A stretch of DNA of 64,000 nucleotides from Chrysomallon squamiferum. Lineage: Eukaryota; Mollusca; Gastropoda; Neomphalida; Peltospiridae. The first letter of the stretch is position 1. Each line of letters begins with the position of its first letter. Location of the stretch: positions 6,562,839-6,626,838 of the forward strand of contig CM022666.1 of the NCBI GenBank assembly GCA_012295275.1. Direction: 5' to 3'. Position numbers and translations under genes: made by a program. Below are positions 51,490 through 64,000 of this stretch, one piece after another. The notes under the pieces were generated by a model. The model had not been told where the DNA came from. It ran no database searches and saw only the letters and a list, made by a program, of their open reading frames with translations.

Positions 51490-52100
51490 ATATGCACACA
51501 TATTTACATACACCTGAGATATCTCTTTGGACAGCATTTGTTTTAAAATATTTGACACTAAGAGTTAAATACCGTGATGTACTGGTGTTTTGAGAGAGGC
51601 TAGACAGACAGACAGACAGGACGCCCGAAAGACATGATTCAGCGGTCTTGACATTTGAAACATATTCATCAGGGATTCTAAAGAAGACATCTTCTGCCAA
51701 GAGGGTGTCTTTTGGCAATGAATTGACAATAGCGCAGTTGATGTTATGTCATACATATTTAACATGTTCATACCCCAAAGATTCACGTTTGATATGCAGT
51801 CTATTACAGTCTTGCTCGAAATATTCTGTTTGTGACTCCTACAGTGCAGGTCGTTTTATGTATGCTATTTTGTTTACGGCTGTGGCTATAAATGATTTAT
51901 TTATTCATGAGAGTACTAGCGATTAGATCCACAGACATTTAAATTTTGTTTACATATATTAAGGTTTTCAACCTTCCACGTGTCGGTACAGGATTTGTCA
52001 TTGTGGTCAATATATTACAGTACTTGACTCTTAGAGTCGAATATTTTAAAACAAATGTCATCCAAAGAGACGACTCAGGTGTATGTAAATATGTTATATA
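51490..52100. repeat. Region bounded by ~90-bp inverted repeats
   Basis: The reverse complement of ~51,495-51,585 matches ~52,005-52,095. Shared words are ATTTACATACACCTGAG, TCTCTTTGGA and TTGTTTTAAAATATT. The arms are diverged but clear. The ~420 bases between carry no recognisable gene. Confidence 0.7.
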
Positions 52101-52237
52101 TCACCATATAACAGCTGATCAAAAATGTACATACGTTGTGAGTTGTGTCATAGTGAACTGATCAGTATTATGAATTAATGAGAGAAGCGGGATAAAGACA
52201 TAAGGAAAAAGTAAAATTTATAATGAGAGAGAGCGAT

Positions 52238-52349
<112 letters not shown>

Positions 52350-52691
52350 ATCAATAACAAGTAAACTTGATATATATTTTCCTTTCATACCTAGTTTAAA
52401 ATAACGATAAAGTAAGCATAACGATAATCTGAAGACCAAACAAATGTTTCTAACACTTACTGTAAGCATGATAAAAATACATTCTGCTGGATTAACTGAA
52501 AACTGTTATTAGGAACATGGTATCTGAACATAGTACAGAAGTAGCTGAGATTTAATAAGTGCAATATATTTTTGTTGATTACGTCATACAACGAAGGAAA
52601 AACGAAAGATTTACAAATGGACAATAATGGTTATGTCTGTATTATTAATAAAATTCTTATTTATTTTCTTTTTAATTGGTGTCACTGACTG

Positions 52692-52693
<2 letters not shown>

Positions 52694-52760
<67 letters not shown>
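52694..52760. repeat. (CT)n microsatellite
   Basis: 67 bases of perfect CT. It has opposite purine strand polarity to the GA array 350 bases to its left. Confidence 0.97.
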
Positions 52761-52763
<3 letters not shown>

Positions 52764-52769
52764 ATATCT

Positions 52770-53615
52770 AGACATCACTCCATGTAAATTTTGCTAAACA
52801 GACTCCTAGGTAATTTCGGATAAGATTTTTTTGTCTTCTTTTATGTTATAACCATCACACAAACATTACAAATACACTGCAGACAGTTAATACATGTGAC
52901 AAAAGAAAAACTAACATACTTGATCCGCGAGAATCAGTCCCAGATAAATCTTTGCATTGTTTTCGTTTGTTCATAAGACAACGAGCTTGCTCGTAAATGC
53001 AGAGCGTAACTGGGGTGTCTAGAACGCTCCATGGACGATCATACACCACCCTCTTTTCAACTAGTTAGTTTATTTATTTATATTTATTATCCTAATAAAA
53101 ATAATCAGTTTTCGTCTTCGCAGTTAAATGTAACACAGTGATATGGGTTCCCCTCTCTGAACCGTAGGACGCGTCTCTGAAATAAGACTTTAATTCGTAA
53201 TAGTTCTAGCGTTGATTCACGTATTACCGTGTAGCGCTCTTTGTCACGTAGTTTTGAACTAATTTCGTCCTATTCGAATTGTATCGACGTTGTATAAGTT
53301 ATGTTTACACGAACGTATTATAACATATTTTCCACTTAACATTCGTGGGTATTTTTAACATCACGATTATGTTCATGAATCATTGTATTTTTTGTGAACT
53401 GAATTGCATAACGTTATCAGTATGGTTTTGTTCTTTATTTTAAATACTTTTCTTTCTTTTATTCATTCATTCTCCCTGTCTGCCTCTTTCACCTCTCTCT
53501 TTCATTTTCTCTTTCTTTCTGTCTCTTTCTCTCATTCAGTTATTCTTTCTGTCTGCCTTTTATTTCTTTCATTGTCTTTTCTTTCTCTCTGTATCATTCA
53601 GTCATTCTCTATGAT
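52770..53615. other. Non-coding spacer between CT arrays
   Basis: Mixed sequence, becoming pyrimidine-rich from 53,450. The 64-codon minus-strand frame at 52,855-53,049 has no supporting evidence. Confidence 0.4.

Positions 53616-53617
<2 letters not shown>

Positions 53618-53711
<94 letters not shown>
53618..53711. repeat. (CT)n microsatellite
   Basis: 94 bases of perfect CT, preceded by ~150 bases of imperfect CTTT/TCTT pyrimidine-rich DNA. Confidence 0.97.
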
Positions 53712-53714
<3 letters not shown>

Positions 53715-54140
53715 GTTTTTATTTTATTGTTCGAGAATCTAGTTCACTATAAAATCCCTTCCCATTAAAACACTACAGCATACTTCTATATCATATTACA
53801 CTGATAAATTTCAGCTTTAGTTAATAAATAACATTGTAAACAAAAAACAATATTTCAATTATTTTAGCCATTTCTGGACGGAAAAACAAAACCATAGCTC
53901 CTCATTTATCCTCTCCACACCCTTTTCCTATCTCTTATCTCTGTGTTATAATAATATGTTTAGCAGTCTGTCTATCGAAAGACACCTATGCTAAAAGCAA
54001 TTACAAAGTCCATAATCTATTTATAACTTCAGGATTGAATATTTATTGAAATGTGCATTATTTAGTAAACCAGCAAAATTAATCAGAACAAAATAATAAT
54101 AATAATAATAAGGAAAAGATCCTCACAATTAATTTTAAAG

Positions 54141-54141
<1 letters not shown>

Positions 54142-54174
<33 letters not shown>
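54142..54174. repeat. (AT)n microsatellite
   Basis: Pure AT dinucleotide run. Confidence 0.92.
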
Positions 54175-54180
<6 letters not shown>

Positions 54181-54699
54181 AGAGAGATTGCTTATCGTTT
54201 GTGTGTATATATACAAATATAGTTACTTACTTTATGGTTAAGCACTTGGCTTAAGCTAAAGCCACATATGGCCTCTTGTGACGTATTAAATGACATAATT
54301 AAAGAGAAAGTATATTGATAGCGGTTATCGAAGTATATTAATGTCGCAGATTCGTTGATATATTTGTTATATAACAAACCTCGAGTATTGTTCATGTCGT
54401 TACGACAGTAATTTATTGTAATGTATATGCCAGGTTAAAGATTTCTTACATTCTCTCGCTAATCCAGAAATAAATAGAGATGATAAATTTAACTAACAGT
54501 GTTTGTCTAGGTAAGTGACTTTCTTTGTCTGTCTATTTAGCTATCTATTTGTTCATTTTTTTTTTCTCTCTCTCACACACTGAAAGACAGAGGGAAACAC
54601 AGAGAGAGATAATTTTTATAATGGCAAAGAATATAATAATTTATCAGCATACATCTAACAAAAATTTACATGCAAAAAACAACTATTTAAAAAATATTT

Positions 54700-54757
54700 A
54701 TTATTATTGTTATTGTTGTTGTTGTTGTTGTTATTACTACTGTTGTTGTTCTTACTA

Positions 54758-54819
<62 letters not shown>

Positions 54820-54822
54820 TAT
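54700..54822. repeat. (TTG)n and (ATT)n arrays
   Basis: TTG units near 54,708-54,731 and ATT units at 54,757-54,820. They produce Cys/Tyr-rich artefact frames. Confidence 0.92.
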
Positions 54823-54829
54823 ATTATCG

Positions 54830-55885
54830 TTATTTCAAAGTCAACCACATAAGTAATCTGGAACAACCCTCATTGTATAACAGTAAACTCCATTATAAAA
54901 GACGACTGCACACCAAACAAAGAGTCCAACAGTAAAGTCTGTTATTACAGACCACAGAAAATTCACAATTCATGCTCTGATAATCAGACAACGTGTGCGA
55001 CATGTGCCAGAAACAGCAAATTGAAATTCACGTACATTTAGCCACACTGTTGAACACACAATACCGTATACCAAAAGCGATGACAAGTGACATGTTTAAT
55101 AAACAGAATCATTTCAATACGCCGTGACCGGAGCTTTGTATTCACGTCCAAGTTTGACGTTTAGTACCACATGTAGAATTAAAAGAAATAAAAAAAAAAA
55201 AGATCGTACTAAGTCAGCGAAATAGTCTTTGTAATTTGGAATCTTGTACCGGTAGCGAACCGATTTGTTCAACCTTTAATTTCGGGGGCACCGACAAGAT
55301 GATAAAAAGTACTGTATTAGGTTCGTGCTGGTTCGTGTATCTTCGTAAACAGCCGACTGCCGGTGATGACAATAACTGTACCCAGTGGTCTAATAATCGT
55401 ATCTTCACTAACAAAGTGATGCCTTCAGCCGTATCATTGGCAAAGGTGAATCTTAATTCACTCTTCTTTAGTACGTTTTCTTTAGTCAGGGTTACAAACA
55501 ACAGATTAAATGAAGACTGAGTTAAAAAGAAAACAAATAATTATTACGGGCGGGTCAAAATTACCAAGGGGCGTATGCTGTCATTATGCACCTTATTATA
55601 CAAAGCCATTAAATTCAGTTCTTGTAATCATATAAAGTTATGAATGCGAAATGGGGTAACCTAGTTCATTTTGCGTGTTTTAAATAGTTTGTATTTCTGT
55701 TTTTCCATCTCATTCAGTTGTTTTAATTTTAAAATATAAAAAAAAAAAGTTATTGTTTAACAAATAGAGTGAGCTAGTTATATTAATATTCGTATGTAGA
55801 ATTTATAAACAAAACTGAAAGAGGAATGAATATGGGACATTCCTATACAGGGAGAAAGGAGAAACAAAAAGATGACTCCGAGATA
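54830..55885. other. Non-coding stretch
   Basis: Overlapping frames on both strands at 55,214-55,520 are moderately long, but they overlap each other and match no family I know. Nothing else is seen. Confidence 0.35.
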
Positions 55886-55887
55886 TG

Positions 55888-55889
<2 letters not shown>

Positions 55890-55963
<74 letters not shown>
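55890..55963. repeat. (GA)n microsatellite
   Basis: 74 bases of perfect GA. Confidence 0.97.
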
Positions 55964-55967
<4 letters not shown>

Positions 55968-56744
55968 TTAAGACATACAAATTCTATTCTTTAATTTTGT
56001 CATTTTTGAAATCATTAGAAGATTAGTACTTGTAAAAGATTAGTAAAAATGTTTGGAATGTTACATAATTCTTAAACGCTCAGTTAAAACACCGGAAAAC
56101 TTGTATTAATTTTACCTTATAGGCTTGATCAGATATATAATACATTATTGAAGCCTGTGATACAACGCTATAATCAACCATCACATTCATCTTACACATA
56201 CTAAAAGCTCACACACATGTCATGTACGTATAACTCAAAAGCATGGAATGTCCACTAGAGACAGCATTAGTATGTTAAAGAGTTAAAGAGAATATGATAG
56301 TCATACGCTTTCCCAATTAGTTCTAGACAAAATCCAGCAGCCGAAAGTCATTCAAAATGCCTACCAATTTCGTGGGATAAGACTTAACGGTTAAACCAAC
56401 GAGACTTGTAGAAACTACTTCAGTACAAAGTCAAGCATTTTAAACTCTTTGACCTTTCCGTTGCTTTTTCGTCTGCACCCTTTGACAAGGACAGTTAATG
56501 GACCTGTCAAATACAACCAATCGGCGTTGGCGTTTAATCTAGTATCTACATAATTATCCAATTAAGCGACAGGTTGTATCTGACATTGTGGAAATTGTTT
56601 TCATTTCGCTGACGCGTATTATACATTAATGATTCGCGGAGAATGCCAATAATTATATTATTGTAGCCAGTTAAAAATATGATTTTTATTTGATAAATTA
56701 TATATTAGAACAAGTGTTATTATGTTAAAGCAATAAATACTGGA

Positions 56745-56749
56745 TTATT

Positions 56750-56786
<37 letters not shown>

Positions 56787-56908
56787 TTTTTATTTATTTA
56801 TTTTATATATTTTATTTTATTACTACTATTATTACTGTTATTGTTATTGTAGTTGTTGTTGTTATTATTAACATTATCATTATTATTATTATTATTATTC
56901 ACAAAATT

Positions 56909-56997
<89 letters not shown>
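56745..56997. repeat. ATTT, ATT and GA arrays in series
   Basis: (ATTT)n at 56,748-56,810, ATT/GTT units to 56,900, then (GA)n at 56,911-56,997. Confidence 0.95.
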
Positions 56998-56999
<2 letters not shown>

Positions 57000-57482
57000 T
57001 GTCGGTCAATACGCTGAAGACTTGCATTTCTTTTATAAGTATAATCACCCAGTTCAAAACCCATTGAAAGTTTTATAGCGATTTTCCGGGTCAGCTGGTT
57101 TATTTCCCATAATTAGTTCCTGAACTTTTCTATTTGATATTTCATTATCACAATCGCTGTCCGAATATTTTAGGCGCGCGTGCAGTTTCGCGAACTGTGT
57201 GATCGATAGACGTCAGATTGTAATAAATCATATTTTGGGAAAATCAATTATTTGGATTAATGAAATTGATATGTGCGACAGTTGTTACGACGGTGAAGGT
57301 GATGATGACGGTATTAAAAATGGTTGTGGAAATGATATGTTGTTGTTGTTGATGTTGGTGGTGATGATGATTATGGAATCAAGGATATAAAGAGCATTTG
57401 TTTATTTTCATATTTCTGAAAAAGATTTATCAAATATACCAGTTGCATGAATAATACAAGTTAATAATAGCGAGTTCGAGTT

Positions 57483-57483
<1 letters not shown>

Positions 57484-57573
<90 letters not shown>
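57484..57573. repeat. (GA)n microsatellite
   Basis: About 88 bases of GA with a GG near its right end. Confidence 0.97.
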
Positions 57574-57575
<2 letters not shown>

Positions 57576-58041
57576 ATTGTCGGTATAATTTAGAAAGAAA
57601 CACACATTCTGCTTTACACACTTCCTGAGATTTTTTTTACTTTTTTTTTGTTTTACTTTTTTTTTTGAATTCACTTATCAAGCATTTGAAAAGCACGAAA
57701 ATCAAATAAAACAAGGATCTACGAGTACTTATAAACTCTAACTTTGTTATCAATCACTCGTCAAGTATTTGCTGTTTGTTCAGCTCTGAGATCAGGAAAA
57801 TTCAATATGGCTACCTCCCACATTTACGATTGTATCGGTGGCGCTCCACGCACGAAATGTTTCAGACGACATAACGGTTTATTTTAAGAAGTGACCCGAT
57901 CTAATCACACGGTGACAGGTTCTGAGATTGTGTGTCGAAACTCTAAAATGACTTGTTGTTACTGATAAGCTTCAGGCGTATAAGATAAAAATCTGAAACT
58001 TTCTCAGTGTGTCTCTCGTCAGTACATGTACAGACCTGTGC

Positions 58042-58202
<161 letters not shown>

Positions 58203-58209
58203 ATATCAC

Positions 58210-59670
58210 ATTTGTTTTTATTTTTTAAAAGCGAATCTATTTAATGTCACACTGGTGGAATGACATAACTGTTAAATAATAGCAATTAAAAAGAGTGAGA
58301 AAAAACATGTTTTGGTTCGTAGGAATGTCTTGTTTTGAACTGGTTTTTGTTATGTTTATATACGCAAACACTGGCTATAACCGATATTGCTTTGATGTTT
58401 TACAAACAGAGAGGAATGTGAAAATAATAGATTGTGACAGACATTTGATAACAACAACGTCCTTTGGGAATAACTCATTTATCTTCCCGTGATCGGTATG
58501 TATCTGAGGGGGGGAGGATCAGAGAAAGGTGTAAGTGAGGAACAGACAAGTATATGATAAGAAACACTGATAGGTATACAGATAGACAAACAGAAAGACA
58601 GACAAAAGGTATTGATAGATAAACAGATACTGACAGAAAGCATGCAGGAAAACTTACATGCCACCAGACAGACGGACAAATAGATATTTCTAGATTATAA
58701 TTATACAGAAATGAATAACAGGTAATATGAATATTAAGGTCCTGGTTTTGAACACTGAAAGATAATGGATTAAATGAATGTGGGAGAGACAGAGACTGTG
58801 AGAAAGAAAGACAGTCACATCATACCAAATTCGTGATCGTTGAAGTATTTTTTTTTTTATTTTTATTTTTTATTTAATATAACATTTCTTACCAACCTAG
58901 TAGTGCATTCCTCTTGTTATGTCATAAAAAAAATCTTGAAAATCGGAAGGGCCATAATTCGGAAAAAAAAGCTAAATAAAGAAAGGAATTTTTTCAGTTT
59001 CGACAGGAATTTTATTGACGCTCTCCAGAGCACCCACCCACACCTTTAAACACACATTATCTTTTGTTTCTCGGGTCAAGGGTCATTTTATGAACTTTGG
59101 AAGCAAACAGGAAGTGGATATTGTAAATATGAGGGCACTGGTCACTGTTTAATTCATGTTGTAATAGCGCGTTAATTTAAGCCTGAGAAAATGTGCTTTC
59201 TGGTGCAGAAAATACCTTGATATAAGCTTGGTAGAACACGAGATGAGCCAGGCTTATGATATCGAACCATTTTTGTCTTAAGAGTGGTCTTAATATTTGA
59301 GTTAATGTCTTAAAATCAGGATACAGTTTGTGTCTGGTTTTTGACCACGTGGAAAACCAACAAAAATAAGCTACATACGACAGTGATGAAACATTTTGGA
59401 CAGAAAACTTCCTTATTTGGAACTAACATGTAATTTAAGAGATTTAAACATTTAATTCTGTAGTGGTAAAGAAAATAAATAAATAAAAAAAAGTACTAAT
59501 CCAGAGTTATTTCTAAAATTATAGTATTTGCATAATTTTCGAAAATACCTGTAAAAGTGTTTTAGAAAATGTTTTCTTTTCTTTATTTGCGTGATTGTGG
59601 ATGAGTCCTTTTTATTTTGAAAGCATATTTTAAACATATTTTGCATTTACAACATCCTCATTGTCGGTGT
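58210..59670. other. AT-rich non-coding stretch
   Basis: No convincing exon. 58,560-58,680 is rich in GACAGA/AGATA words. Confidence 0.45.
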
Positions 59671-59675
59671 TAAAT

Positions 59676-59676
<1 letters not shown>

Positions 59677-59744
<68 letters not shown>

Positions 59745-59763
59745 AATAATAATAATAATAATA
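59677..59763. repeat. (CAA)n(AAT)n array
   Basis: About 22 CAA units followed by AAT units. Confidence 0.95.
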
Positions 59764-59769
59764 AGTAGA

Positions 59770-61970
59770 AGAAGAACACAAGGAGAAAAAATAACTATTA
59801 ATCAATTTAAAGCTACATGGCTAGTCCAACGACCTTGTAAGTATACGCATGCGCAATTAATCATTTCAAACGTTCAGCATCTTTCGTCTGCCAAACTGTC
59901 TACAGTATATGCCCCGGAATCGTCAAAATCTCACAAAGGTTACTCAATACATATCTACATTAAATAACAACGTCTTAAAGAGAGTTACGTTATCTCCAAG
60001 TCTGAACCCTTTGATAATTTGCTTACGCTTCTTTTCAAGTGCGCTGTCTTTTGATAATGCGCATTTATGATCTTCAAACTTCATTTTCAAGTGCACGATC
60101 CTGTATGATCTGTTTTTTTTTTTTTTTTTTACAAACCAGAACCTTGAGGAAGTAATCTTCTTCTTGGCAGGTAAGATGCAATCAGTAGTAATATAAATAT
60201 CAAACACTGGAACAAGTCAAAGTAGACGGATAACCAAAGCAAATACGTCAAGTAAGGTTTCGTAAGCGAGCCGATTACAAACGTTTTGATTTATCCATGA
60301 ATCTGTATGATTCGCTCAGCAGGGGAGCGGTGCGTCCTTGAAACAGTGTATCAACAGAGGTTTAACCTACATGATGTAACAACAGCAACAACAACAATAA
60401 TAATAATAATAATAATGATAAAAACAACAACACCATCAACAACAATAACGATAACAACAACAAATTATCAATAATAATAAATAATGATTATAATAATAAA
60501 AGTATATTATTATTCTTGTTGTTTTTGAAAGCTTTGTTCTCGCTATTGATTTTTTATTGATTTTTTAAAAACATTTTTAACAATTTTGAACAGTAAAAAG
60601 TGTTGGTGAGGTTGCTGCAGTAATGATAATGGTGATGATTATAAACGGTAGTAATAATACTGATGATAACAATAATGACAGTAATGATTATTGTTACTTT
60701 CATTAGCAAATGCATCTATTTTTCTTAAATATTATTTGGGTTTCTTTTTTCTTTCCTATTTTAGATAATCAATGACTGTTATTCATTTGAAAAAAAAGTA
60801 GTTGTATATTCGTTTCTTTTTTCCAGTCATTCATTTCTTCTTTCTTTCATTCGTCATTTTTTCCTTCGTTTTTTCCTACTTTCATTCGATTACTATATCC
60901 CATCATTCGCGAAAACTCTACAGAAATGTATTGCATTCCACACACACACAAGTGTCATTAACGTCATACCGCTGTCAATATACAAGCCAGGTATGAAGTT
61001 ACCGTCGCAGAAAAACTAGCAAGTGTACTTCGATGGCAATAAACTTCAAAATTATTGCGATAAACAACCGGAAGTAATAAAATACTAAGCGCTCGTGAAT
61101 ACGCGAAGAAATGCTTCACGTTATCGATACTTTAAAAGGAAGTATGCATGAATGTCGTCTGCTGAGGTGATATAGACTCAACGTGATGGACATAATAAAA
61201 CAAGTGCAACTCTGGGGTTTGAGTGACTGTAGTTCCGTTAATTTTGACATGTCTAAATCCTATTTCTAATAATAATAATAAAAGAAAGAAAGAAAGAAAG
61301 AAAGAAATAGTGAGTGAAATAATAAATACAGACGCGTATAAAAACTGAGATTAATTATGTAACTCATATACGTACATACACATACATACACGATGCACAC
61401 GCAAGCATAAATGTATACACATACAAAATCGTAGGGATCCAAATGTTGTTATTATTATTGTTGCTATTCGGTTAATTACTGTCTATTATTAATTTAATTT
61501 CTTATTAATGATTCTATATTTAATTATTATTATTAACTTTCACATTTCCCCCCTAGCAAACATCAATATTACGTAGAGTTCTAATTAAGACATTTTTTAA
61601 AAAACATTATGATTCATGGATACATTAAAAAATTATCTTTGGCCTGGGGGAAGATCAAAACAGCAGCTGCTTGTAATTACGTCATTTTGTTTTAATTACA
61701 GTCTGACGTAATCACGTAATTAATACAATGCTTCAGTTTTCAGAATTTCATTAACATGTTTCACGCAGTAAAGCAATGTTTCAAATTTAATACACTAAGT
61801 CTTCGATTACGAAAATTGTATTATTTTATTTCTCTAATATTAAAAATGAAGTTTCAAAAAATAAAATTAGCGATAATTAGTTTATAATATATAATAATAA
61901 CAGATATGACGTTTCAAATTTAAAAGTTAATATAATTTATTTATTTATTTAATTATTTTATTTATTTATT
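59770..61970. other. Non-coding stretch with simple repeats
   Basis: CAA/AAT-rich bases at 60,377-60,500, GAAA tetramers at 61,282-61,306. No exon is supported. Confidence 0.45.
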
Positions 61971-61971
61971 T

Positions 61972-61973
61972 GA

Positions 61974-62031
<58 letters not shown>

Positions 62032-62033
62032 TT
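61972..62033. repeat. (ATT)n array
   Basis: Pure ATT repeat, 61 bases. Confidence 0.95.
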
Positions 62034-62039
62034 AGATAA

Positions 62040-63480
62040 TAATATGAAGTACAATATTTCAGTTACAGAAATATACAGATTATTTTCAAATTTAGAACAT
62101 TTCCATTAAATATAGTTTCATATTCCAAACATAAGTAATCTGGAAAAAAAGTCTGATTATACTAATTAATATGTTGAGACGAGCAACATAAATATTGTTG
62201 AGTATATTTGTATAGGAAGCAATACTAGTATAAATTTTATATTTTGTTGGTAAAAGGAAATTTTCATACCGAAATTCTTAAGTATAGAAATCAATAATAT
62301 TATTTTAAATGTTCTTTTTCTTTCCTATCTAATTTTCTACTCATACATGTTACCTACTTTCCCAGACTTCAGAAATACTTAAACAGCCCTAATACCAACA
62401 TTGGCAGCCTATCAATTATTCATTTGACTTTTTTCGTTCAAGGTCTTCATTACTTTTTGAAGACGTTAACCTTAAACAAACATTTGAAAAAAAAAAAAAA
62501 AAAAAAAAACGATGATTTTGACAATATTGACATTTACCTTAAAAAAGAAGAAGAACAACAAAAAAATATCTTTAAAAAGACTATGATATTGACAATATTG
62601 ACATATGAATTTGAAAATCAGAAATGGCTTACATGAAACATTGAAATTTATGTTTCTTTTTAAAAATTATTTGTCTTTATGCTCACACACCACATTGAAA
62701 AATACGTTTCTTTTCACATTTCATTTATCTCTCAGTTTATTCTTTCAAGTACACAAGACTCGCAAGCATTACAAGATAAATTCGAAAAACCGACAAACCG
62801 TGTGACAAAAAAATATTTACTTTTTGATTTACGAGGTGATGTCAGTCTTCAGACACTGGTTTCGAAAACGTAACAGATACAGTGATATTTAAAACTGGCC
62901 CAGAACAACACATAGTATCAAATACGTATGTTTTAAAAAGTTCGTACATATTATCCATGGCTACTTATCTACATTCACATACAGACATACATACACACCA
63001 ACACACGCATATACACGTATACATACACAAACACACATAGATATATAGACATAATATATATACGTACATATATAAAGACAGATACTCACCTACATATAAA
63101 AATACCTACATATATGCATAAATTCATACATAAACATGTCATTTTAAATAATTATTTATCATAAATGACAGTATCTGCAACAAAAAAAAAAAAAAAAAAA
63201 ATAAAATAAAAGGTTATATTATTTTAATTTATTTCACTACATTAATAAGGTCTAGACTAGACAATAAATTCAACAAGTTTGACAGATACCGGGTTCATAT
63301 CCGAGTACGTTATGGGATATCGTGCTCACCTTTATCTCTCAAAATTGTCAACTCAGCAAAACTATTCTTGCTTGTGTGCTTCGAATACTGTTTTTATACT
63401 AGAAGAGCTATCGTATGTATACGTACGTGTACGTATGTTTCTGAGTTTGCATGCTGAACCGATTGAAGCAATGAGTAAGA
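62040..63480. other. AT-rich non-coding stretch
   Basis: No exon is supported. 62,960-63,130 is CATA/ACAC-rich; poly(A) tracts lie at 62,489-62,509 and 63,182-63,200. ACAATATTGACAT occurs twice (62,520 and 62,592) as a small local duplication. Confidence 0.45.
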
Positions 63481-63488
63481 TTATAGAT

Positions 63489-63490
<2 letters not shown>

Positions 63491-63576
<86 letters not shown>
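63491..63576. repeat. (GA)n microsatellite
   Basis: 86 bases of perfect GA, followed within ~100 bases by poly(A) at 63,680-63,709. Confidence 0.97.
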
Positions 63577-63577
<1 letters not shown>

Positions 63578-63677
63578 ACATTCGTAGATAACGAAACAGA
63601 AACACTGATACTGATGGAGAGAAGAAAAAAGTACGGGAGAAAGAGAAAGAAAGAGAGCATAAAAAGAAGAAACAGAT

Positions 63678-63710
<33 letters not shown>

Positions 63711-63919
63711 AACAGCAACCACAACAACAAAAGAAATAAAAATAAAAATAAAATAAAATAATAGAAACAAAGATAAGATAAAAGAAGAAGAAACGCTCGT
63801 CTCAACTTGAACTCTGTGTGTACACAGTTCTGTTTAACTAATACGTGGATTATTTCTGGTATCGATCGTGTAATTAGCAGCGCTGTGGCATAAACAAAGA
63901 CCGCAATAATCTCGTGTCA

Positions 63920-63990
63920 TCAGAGGTCACGTGACTAGCCCGCAACACGTGCTACTTTTGTGCTCGGTGATTAACATCACGTGAGTTAAC
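63920..63990. promoter_or_regulatory. Cluster of three CACGTG E-boxes
   Basis: CACGTG at 63,928-63,933, 63,946-63,951 and 63,978-63,983. The first lies in GTCACGTGAC, a perfect palindrome equal to the known CLEAR-type consensus bound by TFEB/MITF/USF-class factors. It may belong to a gene beyond the right edge. Confidence 0.4.
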
Positions 63991-64000
63991 ATATACGAAG

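Noticed and set aside
52855-53049. Minus-strand 64-codon frame with a GTATGT donor-like site
   Set aside because: No matching acceptor or start and no family resemblance; not enough to call an exon.
55214-55520. Overlapping ~95-codon frames on opposite strands
   Set aside because: Mutual shadows with no conserved motif or splice context.

Overview
This is eukaryotic nuclear DNA from an invertebrate animal. It is AT-rich, genes are split by introns with GT-AG borders, intergenic spaces are long, and there are many long, pure GA/CT, AAT, AAAAT and poly(A/T) tracts. The proteins point to a lophotrochozoan, most likely a gastropod mollusc. That placement is an inference from protein style (a secreted EF-hand protein, a cysteine-rich TNF-like protein) and not from any search. 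No prokaryotic system, CRISPR array, rRNA gene or intact retroelement was seen.

Left end (1-6.5 kb): two exons on the minus strand look like the start of a TNF-ligand-like type II membrane protein whose remaining exons lie beyond the left edge. To the right are two copies, in the same order, of a compound repeat made of a ~0.7 kb unit followed by a decayed pogo/Tigger transposon remnant. An inverted partial copy of the unit lies between them.

6.5-16.5 kb: a complete eight-exon minus-strand gene for ATP6AP2 ((pro)renin receptor, V-ATPase accessory subunit 2; 383 aa), with what is probably a long AT-rich 3' UTR on its left. About 0.8 kb from its start codon, pointing the other way, is a small plus-strand gene (17.25-18.2 kb) for a secreted protein with two EF-hands. 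It has a recognisable TATA box, initiator and CACGTG box. Its coding exons join cleanly except at one intron, where the most convincing splice sites are out of frame by one base.

18.2-40 kb: repeat-rich intergenic DNA, then the large conserved exon of a FAM124 family gene on the minus strand (23.04-24.00 kb). A 47-nt exon 15.4 kb upstream (39,376-39,422) has matching phase and splice sites and is probably part of the same gene, which would make 24.0-39.4 kb an intron. It holds a tRNA-derived SINE and one copy of a ~0.4 kb dispersed duplication whose second copy is at 35.0 kb.

40-64 kb: no convincing protein-coding exon. The stretch is dominated by long GA/CT microsatellites, AAT arrays and simple repeats, with islands of more complex sequence that could be regulatory. 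These include a cluster of three CACGTG boxes at the right edge and an E-box/AP-1 composite at 42.46 kb. An inverted repeat of about 90 bp flanks 51.5-52.1 kb.

The three better-supported genes are not an obvious functional unit. The shared divergent promoter region of ATP6AP2 and the EF-hand gene, with TFEB/MITF-type boxes on both sides, is the most suggestive functional link in the window.
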